A stretch of 64,000 nt of DNA from the NCBI GenBank assembly GCA_016716235.1, contig JADJWS010000002.1, positions 310,001 to 374,000 on the forward strand, written 5' to 3'. This stretch comes from Candidatus Defluviilinea gracilis. Its GTDB lineage: Bacteria; Chloroflexota; Anaerolineae; Anaerolineales; Villigracilaceae. A program made the translations under genes and the position numbers. Below, in pieces: positions 40,793 to 48,834 of this stretch (position 1 is its first letter; each line of letters starts with the position of its first letter). A model generated the notes under the pieces. The model did no database searches. It saw only the letters and a list, made by a program, of their open reading frames with translations, and was not told the DNA's origin.

Positions 40793-41599
40793 ATGAAGGT
40801 GCAAAACAAAGTGATCGTTGTGACCGGAGCAGGCAGCGGCATGGGACGCGAGATCGTCTTGAACCTGCTTTCCAAAGGCGCGAGCGTGGCGGCTCTAGAT
40901 ATGAACGAGAAAACCTTGCAGGAAACAGCGAATCTTGCGGGTGACAAAAAAGAGAAACTGGCTGTATTCGTTTTGAATGTCACAGAGAAAGAGGCTGTGG
41001 AAGCGCTTCCCGACAAAGTGATCGCCCGCTTCGGCGCGGTAGACGGCATTATCAATAACGCCGGCATCATCCAGCCCTTCGTCCGCTTGAACGACCTGAA
41101 ATTCGAAGCCATCGAGCGCGTGCTGGATGTGAACTTATATGGAACGTTGTACATGGTAAAAGCGTTCCTGCCGCATTTGCTCAAACGTCCCGTCGCGCAT
41201 GTTGCGAACGTTTCCAGCATGGGCGGTTTCCTCCCGGTGCCCGGTCAAACTGTCTACGGCGCAAGCAAGGCGGCGGTCAAACTCCTGACCGAGGGCTTGT
41301 ACGCCGAACTCCTGAACAGCAATGTCAAAGTGACGTTGGTCTATCCCGGCGCGATTGCCACGAACATCACCACCAACTCAGGCGTTTCGATTGCCGCCTC
41401 AACCGACACTAAGTCTTCTTCTTTCAAAGCCTTGCCCGCCGACAAAGCCGCGGAGATCATTGTGGATGCCATCGAAAAGGATCGCTACAGTGTGCTGGTC
41501 GGTTCGGATGCCAAGTTTATGGACTTTATCTACCGCTTGAATCCGAAAGGCGCGGCGGGCTTCATCTATAAACAAATGAAATCGCTGTTGCCCGCCTAG
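40793..41599 (+). CDS. Short-chain dehydrogenase/reductase
   Basis: 268 residues with TGAGSGMGREI (NAD(P)-binding), NNAGI, and catalytic Y-x-x-x-K in YGASKAAVKLL. D in ALDMNEKTLQ after the second strand suggests NAD rather than NADP. The C-terminus, with PADKAAEIIVDAIEKDR then a hydrophobic LNPKGAAGFIYKQM, resembles lipid- or sterol-type SDRs. The start at 40793 has AAAGGAG nine bases upstream. Substrate unknown. Confidence 0.88.
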   Translation: MKVQNKVIVVTGAGSGMGREIVLNLLSKGASVAALDMNEKTLQETANLAGDKKEKLAVFVLNVTEKEAVEALPDKVIARFGAVDGIINNAGIIQPFVRLNDLKFEAIERVLDVNLYGTLYMVKAFLPHLLKRPVAHVANVSSMGGFLPVPGQTVYGASKAAVKLLTEGLYAELLNSNVKVTLVYPGAIATNITTNSGVSIAASTDTKSSSFKALPADKAAEIIVDAIEKDRYSVLVGSDAKFMDFIYRLNPKGAAGFIYKQMKSLLPA

Positions 41600-41722
41600 C
41601 CGCTCGAGTTCGCGTACTGAATCCGACAGCCTCTCACCTCGCCATGAGAGGCTGTTCTTATCGAGTATGAATCCTTATAATGCGATGGACTTCGACTATC
41701 AAGTGAAAGAGGAACCCCAACC

Positions 41723-41983
41723 ATGCCCAAACTCATTCCCGCGCCGGAACGCCTCCTCCGCGCCCGCAAGCTGATTCAGCAGGCGCGAGATTTGCCCGTC
41801 CCTTCGACCGGGCTCGGCAAATCCGATTTCTCCTACATCGCCGAGGTCAAAGACTTGTTTCGTCAGGCAAAAGATATGGTGAAATTCATCCCTCAAACCG
41901 CAGGGGTTTCAGCCGAAATGAAAGAGGAAGTGAAAAAGGTTTACGAAGAAGTCGAGCAAGCCAATCGCGACATCTTGTATTGA
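41723..41983 (+). CDS. Small hypothetical protein
   Basis: 86 residues, basic then acidic and helical: PERLLRARKLIQQARDLPVP ... MKEEVKKVYEEVEQANRDIL. No known family recognised. AAAGAGG lies before the ATG, and TATAAT (41673-41678) is a likely promoter. A structural or regulatory helical protein is possible. Confidence 0.65.
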   Translation: MPKLIPAPERLLRARKLIQQARDLPVPSTGLGKSDFSYIAEVKDLFRQAKDMVKFIPQTAGVSAEMKEEVKKVYEEVEQANRDILY

Positions 41984-42084
41984 TGGCAAGGTAGGCGTAC
42001 AATCGAAATACAAAAGCGTAGTAACGACTTTAGTCGTTTGGTTGTATATGACTGAAGCCGCTACTACAAGAACCGCGAGGCAAC

Positions 42085-42351
42085 ATGGCAGATAAAAAAC
42101 TCACCAAACTACTCGAAGAATTGCACACCACCCTCGACGCCACCGAAGCCGTGGACGAAAAAGGACGCGAACTTCTGCGCGCGCTCAACGAAGACATCAA
42201 GGAACTTCTCGAACGCTCCGGGGATGCCGACGCTGACGACTCAGTTCTCGGGCGGATGCGGGAAACGATGAGTTACTTCGAGCGCACCCATCCCGAGATG
42301 GCTTCGGCGCTATCCAATTTGCTGACCACGCTCAGCAACGCGGGAATATGA
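42085..42351 (+). CDS. DUF4404 family protein
   Basis: 88 residues: LTKLLEELHTTLDATEAVDE, LLRALNEDIKELLE and SYFERTHPEMASALSNLLTTLSNAGI follow the DUF4404 pattern (small, helical, ending F-E-x-x-H-P-x-L-x-x-x-I-x-x-I-x-x-x-L-x-x-x-G-I). Function unknown. It is followed by a strong terminator. Confidence 0.85.
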   Translation: MADKKLTKLLEELHTTLDATEAVDEKGRELLRALNEDIKELLERSGDADADDSVLGRMRETMSYFERTHPEMASALSNLLTTLSNAGI

Positions 42352-42362
42352 TTGACTTAAAA

Positions 42363-42395
42363 GCCCCTTCGTCTAAAAACGGCGAAGGGGTTTTT
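42363..42395 (+). terminator. Terminator after DUF4404
   Basis: CCCCTTCG / CGAAGGGG around a TCTAAAAACG loop, then TTTTT. Confidence 0.85.
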
Positions 42396-42398
42396 ATT

Positions 42399-42413
42399 GA
42401 CAGGCTCAGGACA
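42399..42413. repeat. gacaggctcaggaca repeat
   Basis: These 15 bp are the exact inverse of TGTCCTGAGCCTGTC inside mnmA (49240-49254). It is a short but informative link between an intergenic repeat and an in-frame copy. Confidence 0.5.
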
Positions 42414-42426
42414 ATATCTGCGGACT

Positions 42427-42548
42427 GATTACCTTACGCAATGGCTTTGGGACGCAGACCGCGAAGCGCGCTGGTTTTCGCTGATTCAGAAAGAAAAATC
42501 TGCGTTTTCAGCGTAAATTAGGGTCCCGATTTTGAATATAAGGTAATC
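42427..42548. repeat. 122-bp element with perfect 10-bp inverted ends
   Basis: GATTACCTTA at the left and TAAGGTAATC at the right. The interior shares AAAAATCTGCGTTTT-type pieces with 2690-2850. No clear target duplication is seen. The gap to 42722 holds no gene apart from a 15-codon open frame (42723-42770) that overlaps the HAD gene start and could be a leader peptide. Confidence 0.5.
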
Positions 42549-42766
42549 AAACCTGCGGAATATTCTGCGGAAGGCGAGTTACCGCTCGCCCGCCCCATTC
42601 GCGTTAAACTTTCCTGGCTTTACAAAAGCCATGGAAGAGTGTGTGATCGCGGCGATTCCCAGAAACCCTGAAAATTCCAATCGTCTGCTTTGGGTGTATA
42701 CTTTTCAAAGCGAAGAGAAACTATGATGACAGAAAAAATTGCGCCACAAGATGAATGGGGAAGCGT

Positions 42767-43393
42767 ATGACCCTGCCTCTGGTCATCACAACGTTATTTC
42801 TGGATATCGGCGGCGTTCTACTGACAAACGGCTGGGACCGCAAAGCGCGAGTCCGAGCGGCGGAAAAATTCGGTTTGGACTATGACGAGACGGACGAACG
42901 TCATCACCTGACCTTCGATACATATGAGGAGGGCAAACTCAGCCTCGATGAATATTTGAACCGGGTGGTGTTTTACGAAAAACGCCCCTTCTCGCGGGAA
43001 GAGTTCAAGAGTTTCATGTACGCGCAATCACAGCCTTTTCCAGAGATGATCGAACTGATGAAGAGCCTCAAACGGCAATATCACCTTCGAATCGCTGTTG
43101 TCAGTAATGAAGGGCGCGAACTCACCACGTACCGGGTACGGCAATTTCAATTGAACACATTCATAGATTTCTTCGTTTCATCCTGCTTTGTCCATTATCG
43201 CAAGCCGGATGCCGATATCTACCGCATGGCGTTGGATATTGCGCAGGCGAGTCCGGAACAGGTAATTTATGTTGATGATCGTCCTTTGTTTGTAGAAGTT
43301 GCCCAGGGACTTGGGATTCGCGGCGTCATCCATAAAGAATACAAAACCACACAGAAAGCAATGGAGGGATTTGGGCTGTCACTGACACGTTGA
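42767..43393 (+). CDS. HAD-superfamily hydrolase
   Basis: 208 residues. LFLDIGGVLLTNGWD carries the nucleophilic Asp (HAD motif I), AVVSNEGRELT is motif II (Ser/Asn), the Lys in HYRKPDADIY is motif III and VIYVDDRPLFVEVAQGLG is motif IV. Subfamily IA, YihX/epoxide-hydrolase-N-like phosphatase. The start at 42767 is preferred: GGGGAAG lies before it, and the upstream four codons are not typical. Substrate unknown. Confidence 0.88.
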   Translation: MTLPLVITTLFLDIGGVLLTNGWDRKARVRAAEKFGLDYDETDERHHLTFDTYEEGKLSLDEYLNRVVFYEKRPFSREEFKSFMYAQSQPFPEMIELMKSLKRQYHLRIAVVSNEGRELTTYRVRQFQLNTFIDFFVSSCFVHYRKPDADIYRMALDIAQASPEQVIYVDDRPLFVEVAQGLGIRGVIHKEYKTTQKAMEGFGLSLTR

Positions 43394-43446
43394 TGTTTCG
43401 CGCGCCGGTCGGAAGTCGGGGGCGTCCATTGTGATTGGAGCAAAAT

Positions 43447-45180
43447 ATGAAAAGCACGCAAGCAAGTCAAATGTTAAAGTCCGCCATCGAGTCGAATTTG
43501 AGCGGCGCGGAGGACAGTGTCAGACTGGGGCATTGGATGCCGTATCACGCCGGCATCGTGCCGCAAGTCCGCATCGGCAAACGCTGGTTCAGCGTGTTAT
43601 GGGCAATCCCCATCGCCTTTGCGGCGTTCCTCTTTGCTGTTGCCATCGCCCAGCAACTACGAACGCTTCCAGCCGTGCAAGAGTTCATCCTCCGTTACCC
43701 GGGAGACGCGTCTCCGATTTCGGTCACATCGGGCTTTCCGTTGTGGCTTCGATTGCAACATCTATTCAACGCGTTCTTCATGTTGTTTATCATCCGCGCC
43801 GGTATTCAAATCCTTGCGGATTTTCCGCGCCTGTTTCTTCGGCGAAATTGCACACCGGGAGAAGAATGGTTTCGTTTTCAGCGCGATGTTCCGACAGACC
43901 GTCTCTGGACTTCGAAAGACGATTCGGTGACGATACCGGGCTGGCTCGGCGTCCCCGGCGTTCGTCACTCAGTTGGGCTTGCCCGCTGGTGGCATTTCAC
44001 CTTCGATCTGTTATGGGTACTGAATGGCTTGCTCTATTACGTTTTACTTTTTGCCACAGACCAGTGGCAACGAGTGACGCCAACTAGTTGGACAGTATTT
44101 CCAAACGCGCTCTCGACCATGATCCAGTACTTGTCGTTAAATTTTCCCGTCGAGCATACATGGACGGTGTACAACGGCTTACAGCAATTGACCTATTTCA
44201 TCACCATCTTCGTCGCCGCGCCTCTGGCATTCATCACCGGTGTGATGCAAGGACCTGCGTTCTCGAACAGGTTGGGCGGCTTTGCAAAATTCTTGAACCG
44301 CCAACTCGCCCGCACGATCCATTTCGCCGTGCTGACCTGGTTTCTCTTCTTCATCTTTACGCACACTACTCTCGTGTTTATCACAGGCTTGCGCAAAAAC
44401 CTGAACTACATGTTTGCCGGCGTCAATGACAGTTCGTGGGCAGGTGTGCTGATTTATATTCCAGTGATGCTCCTGCTGATCGCCGTCTGGCTCGCGCTAA
44501 CGCCTCTTACGATCAAGTATGCTCGCGTGGTTCAGATGACCGGCGAGAGATTCGTGGGATACATCAAATCCTGGGCTGAACTTTGGGATCCGCATACCCA
44601 GTATAGCGAAAAAGACATCTCACCGTATTTTTGGGTCAATGGAACCTTGCCTGTCTCCGAGGAATACAACCGGCTCAAGGAAGGCGGGTTTGCCGATTAC
44701 AAGATCGCCATTGGCGGGCTGGTGGAAAAACCGCAAGAACTTTCGTACGCGGAACTCAAAGCAATGCCAAAGCAGGAACAGATCACCAAACATTTCTGCA
44801 TTCAGGGCTGGTCAGGCGTCGCAAAGTGGGGAGGCGTTCCCGTGCGAGACATCCTGAAGCTTGTCAAGCCGAGGCCTGAGGCTCGTTATGTGGTCTTTTA
44901 CTCGTTCGCAGAAGGAGCGGACGGAGGTATCTATTATGACGTTCATTCCCTTCGCAATATGCGTCATAAATTATCGCTCCTCGCCTACGAAATGAACGGT
45001 GAAACGCTCAATTTTCTTCATGGGGCTCCGCTTCGCCTGCGCTGTGAAAATCAGCTGGGTTTCAAGATGGTCAAGTGGATACGGGCGATCGAGCTGGTGA
45101 GTGATTTCAAACATCTCGGCGCGGGGCATGGCGGCTATAATGAAGATCATGAATTTTACGGGTACCGGATGCCGATCTAA
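43447..45180 (+). CDS. Cytochrome b561-like membrane domain fused to molybdopterin-binding oxidoreductase
   Basis: 577 residues. Residues about 40-365 hold five to six membrane helices with histidines in LWLRLQHLFNAFFMLFII, HFTFDLLWVLNGLLY, TIHFAVLTWFLFFIFTHTTL: a di-haem cytochrome b561/FdnI-type electron carrier. Residues about 415-575 are a sulfite-oxidase-type molybdopterin domain with the Mo-ligand cysteine C451 (HFCIQGWSGVAKWGG), then MNGETLNFLHGAPLRL and GFKMVKWI. This fuses the MsrP and MsrQ-like roles in one chain. A membrane-bound oxidoreductase (sulfoxide, sulfite or similar) is inferred. No Tat signal is seen at the N-terminus. Confidence 0.85.
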   Translation: MKSTQASQMLKSAIESNLSGAEDSVRLGHWMPYHAGIVPQVRIGKRWFSVLWAIPIAFAAFLFAVAIAQQLRTLPAVQEFILRYPGDASPISVTSGFPLWLRLQHLFNAFFMLFIIRAGIQILADFPRLFLRRNCTPGEEWFRFQRDVPTDRLWTSKDDSVTIPGWLGVPGVRHSVGLARWWHFTFDLLWVLNGLLYYVLLFATDQWQRVTPTSWTVFPNALSTMIQYLSLNFPVEHTWTVYNGLQQLTYFITIFVAAPLAFITGVMQGPAFSNRLGGFAKFLNRQLARTIHFAVLTWFLFFIFTHTTLVFITGLRKNLNYMFAGVNDSSWAGVLIYIPVMLLLIAVWLALTPLTIKYARVVQMTGERFVGYIKSWAELWDPHTQYSEKDISPYFWVNGTLPVSEEYNRLKEGGFADYKIAIGGLVEKPQELSYAELKAMPKQEQITKHFCIQGWSGVAKWGGVPVRDILKLVKPRPEARYVVFYSFAEGADGGIYYDVHSLRNMRHKLSLLAYEMNGETLNFLHGAPLRLRCENQLGFKMVKWIRAIELVSDFKHLGAGHGGYNEDHEFYGYRMPI

Positions 45181-45298
45181 AAACTGATGTTGCGCTGGCT
45201 GACCCCAGAGTCGCGGAGAAAAAAATAAACAAAGGAATTCTCTCAGCCTCTCTGTGACTCTGTGGCAAATTTTATATGGTGAGTTAACAAGTGAAACT

Positions 45299-46732
45299 AT
45301 GACAACAAATCGCAAACAAACAGTCCGCTCCGATGCGCTGGCGCTCTTTGGCATGACCGGCGACCTCGCGTACAAGATGATCATCCCCGCGCTGTATGCG
45401 CTGGTCAAGCGAGGCGTTCTCACGATTCCAATTGTCGGCATTGCCCTTGAAAAATGGGATATGGCGCAATTGCGCGCGCGCGTAAAAGACAGCCTTCAGC
45501 GTAGCGGAGGCATAGACGACAAAAAGGCATTCGATAAACTCCTTTCCCTTCTTCGGTATGTCAGCGGAGACTACGCTCATCCGGAGACCTTTACAGCCAT
45601 CAAAAAAGCCTTGGACGGCGCTCAGAGACCGGCTCACTATCTTGCCATCCCGCCGTTTCTCTTTGAAAATGTTATCCAGGGGTTGGGGTCTGCCGGCTTA
45701 GCCAAAGACGCGCGCGTGATTGTCGAAAAACCGTTTGGGCGCGATCTCGCTTCGGCGCGCGAACTCAACCGCGTGGCGCATGCCGTCTTCCCGGAAGATG
45801 CGATCTTTCGCATTGATCACTACCTCGGCAAGGAAGCGATCATGAACATCCTCTATTTCCGATTCGCCAATTCGTTTCTCGAGCCGATCTGGAACCACAA
45901 CTATATTTCCAGCGTGCAGATTACATTGGCGGAGGATTTCGGCGTCAAAACACGCGGCGCATTTTACGACACTGTGGGTTGCCTGCGCGACGTGATTCAG
46001 AACCATCTCTTTCAAATTGTTGCCCTGCTGGCGATGGAGCCGCCGACGCGTCAAGACCCCGACGCGGTGCAAACAGAAAAGGTCAAGGTTTTTCGCGCGA
46101 TGCGTCCGCTCGCGCCCGGCGATTTGATCCGTGGTCAGTACACCGGCTATCGGAACGAACCGGGTGTGGCAAAAAAATCGGATGTGGAAACTTTTTGTGC
46201 CCTGCGGCTCTTCATTGATTCGTGGCGTTGGGAAGGGGTGCCGTGGTATCTGCGGTCAGGCAAAAATCTGGCGCGAAGCGTAAACGAGGTGATGGTCGAA
46301 CTAAAGCCGCCGCCGCAAAAACTGTTCGAGGATTCACCGGCAGGCGCCGGGCAGACAAACTATCTGCGCTTTCAACTTGCTCCACATTCCAGCATTGGGC
46401 TGGCGGCGCGGGTGAAGCAAAAGGGTAAAAAATTCATCGGCGATCAAAAAGAACTCTTTGTCATCGAAGAGGAGCCGGGCGAGCAGTCGCCGTACGAAAG
46501 GCTTTTAGGAGACGCCATTGCGGGTGATCGCACGCTCTTCACGCGCGAGGATGCGTCGGAGGCGGCTTGGGCTGTGGTTAATCCGGTGCTCAAGAAACAC
46601 CCTCCCTCGCTTCTCTATCGACGGGGTAGCTGGGGACCCAAAGCGGCAAATGCGCTGATTGCAAAAGACGGTAGTCGTTGGCATAACCCGCCATTAGAGT
46701 TGAAAAAGGCTGGGCGATCGCGTTCGGCATAG
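45299..46732 (+). CDS. zwf: Glucose-6-phosphate dehydrogenase
   Basis: First step of the oxidative pentose phosphate pathway, producing NADPH. 477 residues: N-terminal nucleotide site ALFGMTGDLAYKMIIPALYA (a variant of G-A-S-G-D-L), EKPFGRDLASA, the active-site RIDHYLGKEAIMN, and VQITLAEDFGV. The start at 45299 is chosen from the alignment of the N-terminus; upstream in-frame codons (45254) are not typical. There is no strong ribosome site (AAGTGAAACT). It is followed by a terminator at 46750. Confidence 0.93.
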   Translation: MTTNRKQTVRSDALALFGMTGDLAYKMIIPALYALVKRGVLTIPIVGIALEKWDMAQLRARVKDSLQRSGGIDDKKAFDKLLSLLRYVSGDYAHPETFTAIKKALDGAQRPAHYLAIPPFLFENVIQGLGSAGLAKDARVIVEKPFGRDLASARELNRVAHAVFPEDAIFRIDHYLGKEAIMNILYFRFANSFLEPIWNHNYISSVQITLAEDFGVKTRGAFYDTVGCLRDVIQNHLFQIVALLAMEPPTRQDPDAVQTEKVKVFRAMRPLAPGDLIRGQYTGYRNEPGVAKKSDVETFCALRLFIDSWRWEGVPWYLRSGKNLARSVNEVMVELKPPPQKLFEDSPAGAGQTNYLRFQLAPHSSIGLAARVKQKGKKFIGDQKELFVIEEEPGEQSPYERLLGDAIAGDRTLFTREDASEAAWAVVNPVLKKHPPSLLYRRGSWGPKAANALIAKDGSRWHNPPLELKKAGRSRSA

Positions 46733-46749
46733 CGCAACTTGATATGAAA

Positions 46750-46781
46750 AATCCTTCGCCGTGATTGACGAAGGATTTTTA
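46750..46781. terminator. Bidirectional terminator zwf / lipoprotein
   Basis: AAATCCTTCG / CGAAGGATTTTT hairpin between convergent genes. Confidence 0.8.
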
Positions 46782-46784
46782 GTT

Positions 46785-47522
46785 TTACGGGGAGGATGGA
46801 GGACTTGTCGTTCCATCCGCTGTAACGGTGACGGCGGGCGTGATTGTCGCGGTTGCAGTGACGGTTGCTGTCGATCCCGAGCCCGTCGTTGCTGTGCCTG
46901 TTACCGCGCTACCGCCGACAACGATCTGCACATACACCTCATCGCCGAAGAACTGTCCGCCTGCGGTTTGCATGCGCCAGTTGCCGCGTAATTTTCCCGT
47001 TTTCGCAGGCGCGATCATCGCCACTGAAATATCCAGCGTCGCATTAGGTGGAACCGCCGACGGGAGCGTGAATGTCACGCCGCTCATCTGCTCTCCGCCG
47101 ACAAACACGAATTTGAATCCCGCGTCCCATGCGCACGTGCCGGAATTAAGTACCTTCCATGTCTTCGTAAAATTCTGTCCGGGAGTCACCGCCGTATCGT
47201 CAGGGATTGACACATCGTTGGCAAACGTCATCCGATAGCACGAGTTCACGCCGCCGCTTGTTGTCGCGGATGCAAGCGGTAGCGCGCCTCCCGTGCTGGT
47301 GACAAACGGTTCGAACGTAGCCGACGCGGTCAAAGTGGGGAAGGGAGTCTCCGAGGGTGCGGCAAGCGCGGTCTGCGTAAGAGCCGCTGAGAAAGTCTCG
47401 ATGGCGAGCGCTTGGATTTCATCCACGCTGAGTGTGTTTGTCGGCGTGGCTTCCGCTTCTCCTCCGCCGCACGATGCGATTAGCAACGCGCATAATCCTA
47501 CAACGATCAATTGTTTTTTCAT
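46785..47522 (-). CDS. Lipoprotein with NBR1-type Ig-like domain
   Basis: 245 residues. Signal peptide with lipobox IASC (about residue 18), a Thr/Ala/Pro-rich linker, then an Ig-like domain 'next to BRCA1' type at about 95-200: PGQNFTKTWKVLNSGTCAWD, MSGVTFTLPSAVPPNATLDI and GNWRMQTAGGQFFGDEVYVQ. A Thr-rich tail follows. It is found on the cell surface in Chloroflexota and probably has a binding or scaffold role. The start at 47522 is behind AAAGGAG. Confidence 0.85.
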   Translation of the reverse strand: MKKQLIVVGLCALLIASCGGGEAEATPTNTLSVDEIQALAIETFSAALTQTALAAPSETPFPTLTASATFEPFVTSTGGALPLASATTSGGVNSCYRMTFANDVSIPDDTAVTPGQNFTKTWKVLNSGTCAWDAGFKFVFVGGEQMSGVTFTLPSAVPPNATLDISVAMIAPAKTGKLRGNWRMQTAGGQFFGDEVYVQIVVGGSAVTGTATTGSGSTATVTATATITPAVTVTADGTTSPPSSP

Positions 47523-47611
47523 TATTCTCCTTTCAGCGAGCCGCAATTTTACTTGCTTTCGCCCGACAGTTAACGGACGATTGCCCTACGAAGTTCCTAT
47601 TCTCATCATGC

Positions 47612-47617
47612 TATAAT
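47612..47617 (+). promoter_or_regulatory. -10 box of the cysteine desulfurase gene
   Basis: TATAAT within ATGCTATAAT, 8 bp before the ATG at 47626 and with no ribosome site between: near-leaderless geometry. Confidence 0.55.
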
Positions 47618-47625
47618 CTGCCGCG

Positions 47626-48774
47626 ATGATTTACTTGGATTATTCCGCAACAACGCCTGTGGATTCTCGCGTCGTGGACGCGATGACTCCCTTCTTCAAC
47701 GCTTCTTTCGGGAACCCTTCGTCTGTTCACCGCTTCGGACAGATCGCCGAATCTGCGATCGATTCGTCGCGCGAATCGGTTGCGCGTGTGTTGAATTGCA
47801 AGCCCGATGAGATTGTTTTCACCTCCTGCGGCTCCGAATCGGACAACCTTGCGATTCGCGGCGCGGCATACGCGATGCGCGAAAAGACCGGCGCAAAATG
47901 GATTCTCGCCTCGCGCGCCGAACATCCCGCAGTGACGAAGACTCTTGAGCATCTTGGGAAATACGATGGCTTTCTCATCGAATGGCTCGATGTGGATGAG
48001 CGCGGCATGGTCACGCCAGAGACTGTTGCAAAAACGATCTGCGGAGACACCGCAATTGTCTCTGTGATGTATGCGAACAACGAGATCGGTACGATTAACC
48101 CAATTAAAGAAATTGCCGAAATATGCCGCGCAAATAATATTTTGTTCCACACGGACGCGGTGCAAGCCGCCGCGTATCTGCCAGTGGACGTGAACGAACT
48201 CGGCGTGGATATGATGTCGCTCGGCGCGCACAAATTTTACGGACCGAAAGGCGTCGGCGCGTTATACGTCCGCAAAGGGACGCCGCTCGTTCCGCATCTT
48301 ACCGGCGGAGGGCAGGAGTTCAACCTCCGCGCGGGAACTCAAAACGTGCCATACATCGTCGGCTTTGCAGAGGCGTTACGGCTGACTCACGAAGAGCGCG
48401 AACAACGTGTAGCGCACGTCCAGCCATTGCGCGATAGAATCATCGGCGCGGTTTTAGAATCAATTCCTGATTCTCAACTCACTGGTGATATGCAGTCGCG
48501 TTTGCCTCACCACGCAAGTTTCGTCTTCAAAGATGTAGATGGAAATTTATTGCTCACGCTGTTAGATTCGGCAGGATTCGCCTGCTCGTCTGGCTCTGCC
48601 TGCAAGACTGGCAACCCCGATCCCAGCGAAGTGATGAACGCGATCGGTTTGTCACGCGAGTGGGGACTTGGATCGTTGCGCGTGACTCTCGGAAAAGATT
48701 CTCTGCCTGAGCATGTCGAATCGTTTTTAACCGCTTTGCCTACCTTGGTTGAAAAAGCGCGCCGATTGAAATAA
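47626..48774 (+). CDS. Cysteine desulfurase (NifS/IscS family)
   Basis: PLP enzyme that takes sulfur from cysteine for Fe-S clusters and thiolated tRNA. 382 residues with SFGNPSSVHRFG, PLP lysine K203 in SLGAHKFYGPKG, GGGQEFNLRAGTQN, and the catalytic cysteine of SSGSACKTG (C326). Class I (NifS/IscS-type) by the long cysteine loop. mnmA follows 60 bp later, so sulfur transfer to tRNA is the likely main role. No IscU-like scaffold lies beside it. Confidence 0.93.
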   Translation: MIYLDYSATTPVDSRVVDAMTPFFNASFGNPSSVHRFGQIAESAIDSSRESVARVLNCKPDEIVFTSCGSESDNLAIRGAAYAMREKTGAKWILASRAEHPAVTKTLEHLGKYDGFLIEWLDVDERGMVTPETVAKTICGDTAIVSVMYANNEIGTINPIKEIAEICRANNILFHTDAVQAAAYLPVDVNELGVDMMSLGAHKFYGPKGVGALYVRKGTPLVPHLTGGGQEFNLRAGTQNVPYIVGFAEALRLTHEEREQRVAHVQPLRDRIIGAVLESIPDSQLTGDMQSRLPHHASFVFKDVDGNLLLTLLDSAGFACSSGSACKTGNPDPSEVMNAIGLSREWGLGSLRVTLGKDSLPEHVESFLTALPTLVEKARRLK

Positions 48775-48792
48775 TTTCATGCTTAATCGTTT

Positions 48793-48829
48793 ACATATTT
48801 ACCTGTCTACGTGTCTACTTGTTCACCCC
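48793..48829. repeat. gtttacctgtctacgtgtct repeat
   Basis: The sequence around TTTACCTGTCTACGTGTCTA recurs inverted at 52060-52092 (TAGATAGGTAAACACGGAGC). It is a short dispersed intergenic unit between the desulfurase and mnmA. Confidence 0.5.
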
Positions 48830-48834
48830 CGCCC

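Noticed and set aside
45476..45520. Repeat insertion in zwf (gcgtagcggaggcatag)
   Set aside because: It resembles other repeats slightly, but it is short and the protein around it is of normal length, so chance is as likely.
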